A stretch of 6,668 bases of DNA. Origin: Bacteroidaceae bacterium. GTDB lineage: Bacteria > Bacteroidota > Bacteroidia > Bacteroidales > Bacteroidaceae. The position numbers were made by a program, and so were the translations under genes. Shown here piece by piece: positions 1 to 6,329 of this stretch. How positions within the stretch are numbered: position 1 is the stretch's first letter; each line of letters opens with the position of its first letter. The notes beneath the pieces were generated by a model. That model was not told where the DNA came from. It saw only the letters and a program-made list of their open reading frames with translations, and searched no databases. Location of the stretch: NCBI GenBank assembly GCA_900769465.1, contig CAAGGT010000278.1, forward strand, positions 1 to 6,668. Direction: 5' to 3'.

Positions 1-20
1 AGGAATGAAACCCCCTTCAT
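1..20 (-). CDS. 5' end of the next tail-tip gene (partial)
   Basis: Only the first codons are present: ATG at 20-18 followed by AAG GGG GTT TCA TTC (MKGVSF), then the window ends. The start is chosen because an AAGGGGGT ribosome site at 34-27 lies 6 nt upstream and overlaps the Tal stop codon. This is the same tight coupling seen between the other genes of the operon. In Gram-positive siphophages the gene after Tal often encodes a baseplate, receptor-binding or minor structural protein, but six residues cannot identify it. Confidence 0.6.
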
Positions 21-32
21 GTATAGACCCCC

Positions 33-1487
33 TTATGCGAAATAGGAAATCCTGGCCGTTATTGGCTGTACAGCAGTGACACGCCCTTCCAAGTTCGTTA
101 TCACATCAATGCCTGTCACTACGGTCAGGCTGGTCTTTGTCAGAGTATCGCTTCCGATCTGCAAATGACCGCAGACAAGTGAATCGAAGTCGCCTTCACC
201 AGCATTAACGTTTGATGCGGACACTGAAACGCCAGCGAAATCCGTTGCCCATCCCTGCACCGCTTCAAAATCATCCATCGTGACATAACCTTCAAGGTCG
301 ATCTTGTCTGCTTTCAGCTTGATTTGACTGTTCAGCGCATCAACATTTACTTCAAAGGTATTCTCCGTCTCTCTCAACCACTTGTGCATGTGGTTCATAT
401 CAGAAGAGTGCTGCTTGTTTCTTGCTGCATTGCTATCGGTCAACGACTTCTGAGGCTCACCAAACGTGTACTCTGATTTTTCTGGTTTCTCGATGTCAAG
501 TTCAATCGCAGAGCAAATATCCGGCTCATTAAGCCCATGTGGAGAAGAAAGCAACGCAACATTCTTGCCAAGTCGGATACTATCAACGCTTGCGTCAATG
601 ATGTGCAAATCCACTGCCTTGATAGTCAGTGTCCGAATAGCCTTCATCTTCTCAAACTGTTCCAAGCCCTTGTCCATAATCTCCTGTGGGTCGGTCAATT
701 CCTCCCATTTGTATGTCTTGACAATCCGGCCATACTTTGCTATGGCTTCTTCATCTTCCAGGTAATCCTTGCCGCCGTTCACAGATTCGATAGTGATAGG
801 GTCTTTATTCTTAGAGTTATAGCCGCCAAGTGGAACAAGCACTGAGAACACTTCGCTTGCATCCAGCTTGTTTTCAATATCAACAAGATTTACGCCAAAC
901 TCAATAGCCTGTCCGCACTCATCATCGTATTTGTCGATATAGTCAAGATAGCGCACACCGTCATTTACACGGATGCGCAGATAACCACCAAATGGATTGA
1001 TGAGCATCTGTTTAAGCTCTGCCAGCGTGTCAGTGTAGGCTTCGCTCTCCGTTTCTGTCTCATCCTCGTCAGTGACAGCCGAAATGATACCAACCTCAAA
1101 CCGTTTGTAATCATCAACCTGTTCATTATGCTTTTCAACAAGCTGTTTGAAGAGGTCAGATGCTTTCCCCTTGTAATCATAGGGGCGAACAAGGCTATCC
1201 AGCAGATACGCCAATTCGCCCTCACAATACACTTCTTTTTGATTGTAGGTATCGGTTGTGGTTTCCAACACACGTCCTCGGAAGATGACTTCTCCATCTT
1301 GTTCCAACGTGACGATGGTTTTCAGCTTGTGTAAGCCATCATACATCACATTGCCAGGAAGCAGCGTAAATTTCAGCGAACCCGCTTTGTTCAGCTCATA
1401 CTTCGCCTTGGGAGACAGAACGTGCAGTGCCATATCATCAGAGGAGGGGTCGTAGAACACGACCCCATCCGCTTTCATCTTATACAT
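33..1487 (-). CDS. Tal-like tail-associated hub protein (prophage endopeptidase tail family)
   Basis: A 484-residue protein in the place of the Tal/tail-hub protein that closes the tail tip and contacts the cell. Residues 1-345 look like the conserved gp27-like base of the Prophage_tail/'minor structural protein' family. Seen there are a beta-rich start (ADGVVFYDP), a helical stretch ending in LKQMLINPFGGYLRIR with DGVRYLDYID at 161-185, and the exit motif YTFGEPQKSLTD at 340-351. Residues 352-395 form a polar, probably coiled linker. After LEGYVTMDDF (398-407) comes a small beta-rich C-terminal part. No peptidase, lysozyme or CHAP motif is visible, so any cell-wall activity is unproven. Its ATG shares one base with the Dit stop (TAATG), suggesting translational coupling; an ATG three codons later is also possible, but neither has a strong ribosome site. 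Confidence 0.85.
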   Translation of the reverse strand: MYKMKADGVVFYDPSSDDMALHVLSPKAKYELNKAGSLKFTLLPGNVMYDGLHKLKTIVTLEQDGEVIFRGRVLETTTDTYNQKEVYCEGELAYLLDSLVRPYDYKGKASDLFKQLVEKHNEQVDDYKRFEVGIISAVTDEDETETESEAYTDTLAELKQMLINPFGGYLRIRVNDGVRYLDYIDKYDDECGQAIEFGVNLVDIENKLDASEVFSVLVPLGGYNSKNKDPITIESVNGGKDYLEDEEAIAKYGRIVKTYKWEELTDPQEIMDKGLEQFEKMKAIRTLTIKAVDLHIIDASVDSIRLGKNVALLSSPHGLNEPDICSAIELDIEKPEKSEYTFGEPQKSLTDSNAARNKQHSSDMNHMHKWLRETENTFEVNVDALNSQIKLKADKIDLEGYVTMDDFEAVQGWATDFAGVSVSASNVNAGEGDFDSLVCGHLQIGSDTLTKTSLTVVTGIDVITNLEGRVTAVQPITARISYFA

Positions 1488-1906
1488 TACAGCATCCCCG
1501 TCCCTTCATAGTTTCTCTTGAAAGGCTCAACCTCTGCCGTCATCTTGATAGTGACATGCTTCCTGTCGCGTTCAGGATCACCAACCGTGACTCTGCCTTT
1601 GTAGTGGTATGCCGGGTCATCGTCCAGAGCAATATCCACCATTTGCCCATGCAGGGCAGACAGAATGTCACTATAAATGGCAGACCAGTCTTCCCGGTCT
1701 GCCAACGTGATAAACTCCGCTTCGATTGTCCTGTTCTTGTACTGCACCTTTCCCGTCAACGCTTCCGTCAAATCCATAGAGCCATGCGCTCCAGGGATGT
1801 CAACATAATGCGTTTTAGGTTCGGGTGATGTGATCTTCGGAGGACTTTTCAGCAGCAAGCCCCAATCCCAATAAGAGTGCTTCTTGTTAAAGGAAATACC
1901 TCGCAT
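1487..1906 (-). CDS. short distal tail protein (Dit-like, N-terminal domain only)
   Basis: 139 residues, placed between a tape measure gene and Tal, the normal position of Dit, whose hexameric ring joins the tail tube to the tip. The family signature YVDIPGAHGSMDLTEAL at 34-50, followed by YKNRTIEAEF at 56-65, is the core of the Dit belt (N-terminal) domain. The protein ends at the usual end of that domain (AEVEPFKRNYEGTGML). Characterised Dit proteins such as SPP1 gp19.1 are about 250 residues and carry a second, galectin-like domain that is absent here. ATG at 1906 follows the site AGGGGGTGA (1920-1912), which also contains the tape measure 2 stop; the gene spacing is 5 nt. The stop overlaps the Tal start by one base. 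Confidence 0.85.
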   Translation of the reverse strand: MRGISFNKKHSYWDWGLLLKSPPKITSPEPKTHYVDIPGAHGSMDLTEALTGKVQYKNRTIEAEFITLADREDWSAIYSDILSALHGQMVDIALDDDPAYHYKGRVTVGDPERDRKHVTIKMTAEVEPFKRNYEGTGML

Positions 1907-1911
1907 TTACA

Positions 1912-1920
1912 TCACCCCCT
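1912..1920 (-). promoter_or_regulatory. ribosome binding site of the Dit-like gene, overlapping the upstream stop
   Basis: AGGGGGTGA on the minus strand, 5 nt before ATG 1906. Its last three bases are the tape measure 2 stop codon, so ribosomes finishing that gene are placed to reinitiate on Dit. Confidence 0.7.
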
Positions 1921-4281
1921 GCCGCTTATCATGTTCATGCCACCAAGCGCAAGGTTCATCCTCGGCGCAATCTGACCAACGATAGCTCCGGTGTCAAGAG
2001 TGACATTGCCAGTAGTAACGTGGCCGGTAACCGTGATATTGCCAACGCCAGCAGAAATTGCAGAAGGAATTTCGCCAGTCATACTCTGCACAGCAGCCGT
2101 CAAGCCTTGGACAGAGGCAATCAAGCCAACAATTCCACCAGCAGCCATTGAACCGGAAACGGAAGAAAGTGCGCTGCCCCTGTCACCAAAGGCGGAGTAA
2201 TCGAAATTACTGCTGCGGTCAGGCATTCCTGATGCCGATGCAAAGAGCAAGTCGAGATTATGCATATTTTCTCTCAACCGATTCAAACTGCCACTGTCTT
2301 TTTCTTTCTCTTCATCCTCGGTGTCTATGTTAAGCAAATTCTTCCACCAATTAAGCGTAAACGGATTGGACACTTGCACAGTGTCCATGTCTTTCTCTAC
2401 CTGTTCTTTCTCCAACGCATCGGGATTTGTAACAAGCAATGTTCCATCTGGCATCCGGGTGTAAGGATCTTCGTAGTATTGACCTGGAATGCCAAGCGCG
2501 TCTCTTGTATTGCCGTTTTTCCCCTCATACCACAGTGTCGATAGAGTGTTCAGTAGTTTCAGGTCAGTAAGTACAGTTCCTTCCGTATACAAAGAACGAA
2601 TATCAGCTTGAATTAGAGAAAGATATTCACTGGTATCCATTCCGAGGTTCTTGGCGAGTTCTTCCTTGTTCTCACTGGCTGCAACACGCATAACCAAGTC
2701 AGCATACGATTTTTCGATTTGCCCCAGTTTTTCAATACGAGCCGCCTGATATGCCTCGTCATTTTCGTAATCAGAAGAAGACATTTTGAGATATTCGTGC
2801 GTAAGTCCTCGGACTTCGCCTTCTTTCTCCGTAACATCAACCACTCCACCAAGGCTGGAATTGATTAGCCAGTTGTCCAATTCTTCCCTGTTGTTAATCA
2901 GCGCAATGATACCCGCATTGATTGCGGCGAACACTGCAACAAGAGGATGTGCAGCAAGAAATACCGAAGTCAACGCAATGGCAATCGCGCTAAACACAGG
3001 AAGAATTAAATCCTTGTTTTCAATGTAAAAGCCAAGCAAATCAGAAAGACCGTCAAGACCTTCAATCGCAATCGCGCTAATCGTTTCCGCAACCTCTTTG
3101 ATGGATGTTTCATTTTGGGTTGCCCATTCTTTGAACTCTTCCATCAATCGTGTAGCTTCCGGGAGAGTTTCATTTTTCAATGTTTCAAAGATAGGGAGCG
3201 TGAAAGCACCAGCAGTCTCGTTCAACGTATCGCCAGTTTTTTCTATACGTCCGCTCCAAGTATTCATCAAAGTAGCCATGTAATTGAAATAACGGCCTTC
3301 CTCTGATGTAGCGTACTCCAACGCCGCCCACACATCTTCATCGGAAATAGCTTTCTTCGACTGCATCACCGCAAGTTCATCAGCAGTAAACTTCCCTTTG
3401 CCAGTGGCTTTATAGTAATCAGAAAGCAAGTCATAAAGAAGCACTTCGTTCTCAACGAACTGGTTTCGCTCCTGTGCTCTCAAAAAGCCATAGCCCTTCG
3501 TATCCGTATACGCCTTGATTAAGCGCGTCAGCTTTTCGCTGTTGCCACCAGCCAAGTCACCCAACACCGACAGCGTTTTCATCGTATCGTCAATTCCCAT
3601 GCCGGAGTTGAAAAGTTTGACCGCGCTATCCATTACGCCAGTCATGCTATAAGGGGTCTCCTTGGCGAAGTTGTACAACTTTTCGTATACCGCTTCTGTT
3701 TCTTTTTCTGTCAGCCCCAGCATCGTTTTCAAAGAAGCCTTGTATGTTTCAGCGGAAGCATTGAAGTCGATGCCAATTTTCAAAAAGTCCCAGCTCAGAT
3801 CAACAACCTTGTAAGCCAAATCCTCCAACATGTTGCCGAGCCACACCGCGCCAGCACCGAGCGCACCATCTGCCGAAAAAGGATTGTGCAACACGCTTAA
3901 TTGTCCATCAAGTGTAGTTAGCTGCGTTCCTGCCGTTTTTGACTTGGAATCAAGTTGTGTCAATTCACTAACGACAGCATTTATCCTTGTATCTGCCGTG
4001 TTCATTGTGCCGTTAAGCGTTGTTACCTCGCCGTCCAGCGTATTAACCGCCTCCCTGGCGGAGGTTGCTTTTGAGTCGAGGTCTTTCAGCTCTGCATTTG
4101 CATTGGACAACCTCGTTTCCATCGTGTTGAGTGAGGTGTTTACTGTTGTAAGTTTCGTGTCAATGGATTCCAATGCAGTTACTGCGTTGGTAAGCAACGT
4201 TTCAAACCTTTTAAGGTCTGACTCTGCATCGTCCATTTCAATGGTGATTCTGCCCATGAGCTTAAAAAGCTCGGTAGCCAT
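1912..4281 (-). CDS. second tape measure protein (tape_meas_nterm type)
   Basis: 789 residues. It starts with LFKLMGRITI at 5-14. Residues 23-131 form an unbroken heptad coiled coil. Residues about 165-300 resemble the tape_meas_nterm domain (NASAETYKASLKTMLGLTEK, FAKETPYSMTGVMDSAVKLF, then a region rich in L, G and charged residues). A hydrophobic stretch at 425-462 (ILPVFSAIAIALTSVFLAA and following) is the kind of membrane-active segment tape measures carry. Residues 490-700 are polar and helical, and the C-terminus has VTLDTGAIVGQIAP at 760-773. ATG 4281 is preferred because AAGGCGGTG lies 5 nt upstream. The open frame extends 39 codons further to 4398, but that part is hydrophobic, lies over the opposite-strand promoter and lacks a good ribosome site. 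Role: tail-length ruler and DNA-entry factor, or a partner of tape measure 1. It directly precedes Dit, as a tape measure normally does. Confidence 0.88.
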   Translation of the reverse strand: MATELFKLMGRITIEMDDAESDLKRFETLLTNAVTALESIDTKLTTVNTSLNTMETRLSNANAELKDLDSKATSAREAVNTLDGEVTTLNGTMNTADTRINAVVSELTQLDSKSKTAGTQLTTLDGQLSVLHNPFSADGALGAGAVWLGNMLEDLAYKVVDLSWDFLKIGIDFNASAETYKASLKTMLGLTEKETEAVYEKLYNFAKETPYSMTGVMDSAVKLFNSGMGIDDTMKTLSVLGDLAGGNSEKLTRLIKAYTDTKGYGFLRAQERNQFVENEVLLYDLLSDYYKATGKGKFTADELAVMQSKKAISDEDVWAALEYATSEEGRYFNYMATLMNTWSGRIEKTGDTLNETAGAFTLPIFETLKNETLPEATRLMEEFKEWATQNETSIKEVAETISAIAIEGLDGLSDLLGFYIENKDLILPVFSAIAIALTSVFLAAHPLVAVFAAINAGIIALINNREELDNWLINSSLGGVVDVTEKEGEVRGLTHEYLKMSSSDYENDEAYQAARIEKLGQIEKSYADLVMRVAASENKEELAKNLGMDTSEYLSLIQADIRSLYTEGTVLTDLKLLNTLSTLWYEGKNGNTRDALGIPGQYYEDPYTRMPDGTLLVTNPDALEKEQVEKDMDTVQVSNPFTLNWWKNLLNIDTEDEEKEKDSGSLNRLRENMHNLDLLFASASGMPDRSSNFDYSAFGDRGSALSSVSGSMAAGGIVGLIASVQGLTAAVQSMTGEIPSAISAGVGNITVTGHVTTGNVTLDTGAIVGQIAPRMNLALGGMNMISGRG
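3898..4149 (-). repeat. two tandem 42-residue repeats in the tape measure 2 coiled coil
   Basis: Residues 45-86 and 87-128 of tape measure 2 align without gaps over 42 residues, exactly six heptads, with about 18 identities by eye. Matching blocks are TTVNTSLNTMETRL / TTLNGTMNTADTRI, AELKDLDSK / SELTQLDSK and NTLDGEV / TTLDGQL. The DNA copies are clearly diverged, so the duplication is old or is maintained at protein level. The a/d core positions stay hydrophobic or Ala/Ser throughout (a: 44, 51, 58 and so on; d: 47, 54, 61 and so on). Confidence 0.75.
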
Positions 4282-4311
4282 ATTCCCACCGCCTTTCTTG
4301 CTTTGTTCCCC

Positions 4312-4340
4312 TTGACAAAAATAAAAAAATGTGGTATTAG
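4312..4340 (+). promoter_or_regulatory. sigma70-type promoter of the plus-strand moron gene
   Basis: A perfect -35 hexamer TTGACA (4312-4317) is followed after exactly 17 bp by TATTAG (4335-4340), four of six matches to TATAAT. The spacer is very A/T-rich, which favours melting. Transcription would start near 4347 and give a leader of about 40 nt before the ATG at 4389. It faces away from tape measure 2, whose start codon is only about 30 bp behind it. No comparable promoter is evident on the minus strand of this gap. Confidence 0.75.
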
Positions 4341-4351
4341 TAAAGAGAAGA

Positions 4352-4362
4352 AGAACAGTTCT
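4352..4362. promoter_or_regulatory. AGAAC-A-GTTCT palindrome just past the moron start site
   Basis: An 11-bp perfect inverted repeat around a single central base, at about +6 to +16 from the predicted start of transcription. The position would suit a repressor operator, but an inverted repeat this short can occur by chance. The half-site spacing is too short for a Gram-positive LexA box (GAAC-N4-GTTC). Confidence 0.25.
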
Positions 4363-4375
4363 CATCGCCACAGAC

Positions 4376-4381
4376 AGGAGG
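4376..4381 (+). promoter_or_regulatory. ribosome binding site of the moron gene
   Basis: AGGAGG, the full core Shine-Dalgarno sequence, sits 7 nt before ATG 4389. It fixes the start of a gene otherwise too short to call with confidence. Confidence 0.85.
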
Positions 4382-4388
4382 CTTTTCA

Positions 4389-4550
4389 ATGGCAACATGG
4401 AACGGTCAAGAACTCAGCGACTTTGACAAATGGGTAATGAAGAAGCGTGTTGAAAAGGCGAACCGCGTTTGGGCTGCAAAGAAATTCGGAAGCTGGATCA
4501 TTGCGATAACTATGATAATCACCTTTTTTAGGTTAATAGCGCGCATTTGA
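4389..4550 (+). CDS. small membrane protein, moron gene inserted between tail genes
   Basis: 53 residues, read against the direction of every neighbouring gene. Residues 1-33 are polar and charged (MATWNGQELSDFDKWVMKKR, then Lys/Arg-rich residues to about 32). Residues 36-51 (WIIAITMIITFFRLIA) form one short hydrophobic segment, basic on both sides, consistent with a C-terminal membrane anchor or a membrane-binding helix. There is no signal peptidase or lipobox motif. The gene has its own promoter, an AGGAGG ribosome site and its own terminator, all within about 280 bp, which is the defining moron layout. Family not recognised. Small membrane morons in tail regions are known to block superinfection (HK97 gp15 is the classic case); that role here is inference. 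A toxin-like or regulatory micro-protein is also possible. Translation is strongly suggested by the ribosome site but unproven. Confidence 0.75.
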   Translation: MATWNGQELSDFDKWVMKKRVEKANRVWAAKKFGSWIIAITMIITFFRLIARI

Positions 4551-4562
4551 TTTTTGACTAAC

Positions 4563-4591
4563 AAGAGGGACGGCAAAAGCCGCCCCTTTTT
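4563..4591 (+). terminator. intrinsic terminator of the moron gene
   Basis: GGGACGGC (4567-4574), an AAAA loop, then GCCGCCCC (4579-4586) form an 8-bp stem with one A-C mismatch. The stem can lengthen through A-U and G-U pairs on either side. It is followed by TTTTT (4587-4591). It begins 12 nt after the moron stop and its T-run ends one base from the tape measure 1 stop codon. Read on the minus strand the same hairpin is followed by TCTTGTTAG, a poor U-run, so it should mainly stop plus-strand transcription and let late tail mRNA pass. Confidence 0.85.
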
Positions 4592-4592
4592 A

Positions 4593-6329
4593 TTACCTCA
4601 CATTGCCCCTTCTCACATGCCCCCACCTGTCAGCCAGCCCAGTATCAACAGCAGGAAGCAAAGCCCCTACCATCACGCCGGAATCAAGCTGCACCGTGTT
4701 AGGCATGTTCTGTCTCAGAAATTCCATCATGAGTCTGAATTGCTCAATGATGATCTGCCCAATGTTTCCCGTCTCATTGCGTACAGCCGTAGAAACATAA
4801 TCCATCATCTTTGAAACAGGCAACACAGCTTCCGCACCAGCTTCACCAACGCCCTGCAAGCCATTCCTTGTGTTAAAGATGGTAGGCCGGGTGAAGATTG
4901 CACCTTCCGCATTCCATTTCACATCAAAGGACGGCATTTTGCCCTTCCCGGCAATGCCGTAAGGGGCTTTACCGCCGCTGACAGAAATCTTCGGGATTTT
5001 CAGATTGGAGAAAATCTTTCCGATTTTCAGCGGGAAGAAGCCTTTCACCTTGTCCACAACCTTGCCAACCGCTTTTTGTGCAGATTCCAGCTTGTCAGAG
5101 ATAGATTTACCCATATCCGTGAACCACTTTTTGACCTTGCCAACAGCGTCTTTCATCCCATCCAGCTTGCGTTTCATCCAGTCAACCGCAGTCCCGCAAG
5201 CAGACTTTAACTTCGCCCACATATCAAGCCAGAACTGCCTGAACGACTTGTTATTGTTCCACAAGTACACAAATCCTGCCACAAGTCCAGCTAATAGTGA
5301 AATCACAAGCCCAATCGGATTTGCCCTCAGAGCCGCATTAAACAACACAACAGCCGCACGGGTTGCCAGTATCGCATTTTTCGCCGCCGTCATAATCCTG
5401 CCCCAGTTCATGATAAGCAGGAAAGTACCAACGCTGACGGATACCGCAATGATAGCAGCCTTCCACTTGTCCACTGTGTTCTTATTGTCCTGTATCCACT
5501 TCTTTGCGTCCTTGACCTTGTTGACAAGATTCTGAATGTGTGGTACAGCAGCCGTCACCATATCAGCAACGCCGTTCTTAATCGCCGTGAGGATTGGTTC
5601 ACCAACTGCACCAAGTTCAGCCATTGCATCTGTCAGCTTTTCCTGGGCTTTCCTTGCCTCGATCACATCCTTGTTAGTCGCCTGGTATTGCCCAGCCGCT
5701 TCCCCGTATGTGTCTTTCAAGGTCTTCATGATGAGGTCTTGCCGTTCTTCCTCGTTGGAGCATTTTTCAAGTTTCTTGTTGAAGTCTTCAACAGAGATTC
5801 CAGCCCACTCCAATCCGTCCGCGAGACTGCCCTGCACCTCGCCCAAGGCACTTGTATGCCCAATGGCCTCGTATAACCCCTCCAGTGGGAGACTTGCGCC
5901 GTAGTTGGAAAAGAGTCCAGTGCCTATTGCCACAAGATCGTTCATTTCCTTTTCGTTGTCAGCGATCAAGGCAATGTGCTGTGCAGCTTCCACAGCCTGT
6001 TCCGTATCGCCAAGCACCGCATTCAACTCAGAATAGGTGCTTTTAGCCTCAGCAGAGGAATGCCCAGCAGCCTGAAACGCGCTGTCAAGCAAGCCCATCT
6101 GCGCTCTGTATTCTCTCGTCCCTTCCGTAACAGCAAGCATAGCACCGCCAATAGCCATGCCGACAACGCCCATCCCTTTCATGATGTTCGTTGCCGCCGT
6201 TCCTATTCTATTGAAGTGTGTTTCAACTTCCTGCGTTGTCATGCCCGCTCTCTGGGCAATCTCCGTCAATGTCCTGTTCGCTTGTGTCCCGTCTATCGCT
6301 ATTTCCCCGAACAGACGAAATAGATTCAT
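4593..6329 (-). CDS. first tape measure protein (siphophage tail length ruler)
   Basis: 578 residues. The N-terminus is NLFRLFGEIAI at 2-12. Residues about 45-245 resemble the phage minor tail/tape measure core (PhageMin_Tail type), with TEGTREYRAQMGLLDSAFQA at 68-87. A hydrophobic region at 292-358 contains the hallmark LRANPIGLVISLLAGLVAGF followed by VYLWNNNKSFR. Lys-rich amphipathic helices cover about 365-435. The C-terminus has VGEAGAEAVLPVSKMMDYV (494-512) and VQLDSGVMVGALLPAVDTGL (546-565), typical tape measure endings. So the protein looks complete although short for its class. The start is ATG 6329, because GGAGGTGA lies 5 nt upstream; a longer version starting at TTG 6347 would run over that ribosome site. 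The upstream gene overlaps its first 107 nt. In the virion it should fill the tail tube and leave ahead of the DNA. Confidence 0.92.
   Translation of the reverse strand: MNLFRLFGEIAIDGTQANRTLTEIAQRAGMTTQEVETHFNRIGTAATNIMKGMGVVGMAIGGAMLAVTEGTREYRAQMGLLDSAFQAAGHSSAEAKSTYSELNAVLGDTEQAVEAAQHIALIADNEKEMNDLVAIGTGLFSNYGASLPLEGLYEAIGHTSALGEVQGSLADGLEWAGISVEDFNKKLEKCSNEEERQDLIMKTLKDTYGEAAGQYQATNKDVIEARKAQEKLTDAMAELGAVGEPILTAIKNGVADMVTAAVPHIQNLVNKVKDAKKWIQDNKNTVDKWKAAIIAVSVSVGTFLLIMNWGRIMTAAKNAILATRAAVVLFNAALRANPIGLVISLLAGLVAGFVYLWNNNKSFRQFWLDMWAKLKSACGTAVDWMKRKLDGMKDAVGKVKKWFTDMGKSISDKLESAQKAVGKVVDKVKGFFPLKIGKIFSNLKIPKISVSGGKAPYGIAGKGKMPSFDVKWNAEGAIFTRPTIFNTRNGLQGVGEAGAEAVLPVSKMMDYVSTAVRNETGNIGQIIIEQFRLMMEFLRQNMPNTVQLDSGVMVGALLPAVDTGLADRWGHVRRGNVR

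Noticed and set aside
3830..4315. 161-codon plus-strand open frame opposite tape measure 2
   Set aside because: It is the complement of the coiled-coil repeats; Ser/Val-rich composition comes from the heptads on the other strand, and there is no ribosome site or domain.
4353..4361. LexA/SOS box in the moron leader (GAAC...GTTC)
   Set aside because: The half-sites are separated by 1 nt, whereas the Gram-positive SOS box needs 4, so control by LexA is not supported.
4282..4398. 39-codon N-terminal extension of tape measure 2, starting at 4398
   Set aside because: The extension is hydrophobic, reads antisense across the moron promoter and leader, and has no good ribosome site, while ATG 4281 has AAGGCGGTG 5 nt upstream and starts at the motif shared with tape measure 1.
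4563..4591. The hairpin as a terminator of the minus-strand tail operon
   Set aside because: On the minus strand the stem is followed by TCTTGTTAG and not a U-run, and tape measure 2, Dit and Tal downstream need the same late transcript.
5005..5535. 176-codon plus-strand open frame opposite tape measure 1
   Set aside because: Shadow of the hydrophobic and Lys-rich parts of the tape measure; no ribosome site and no recognisable domain.
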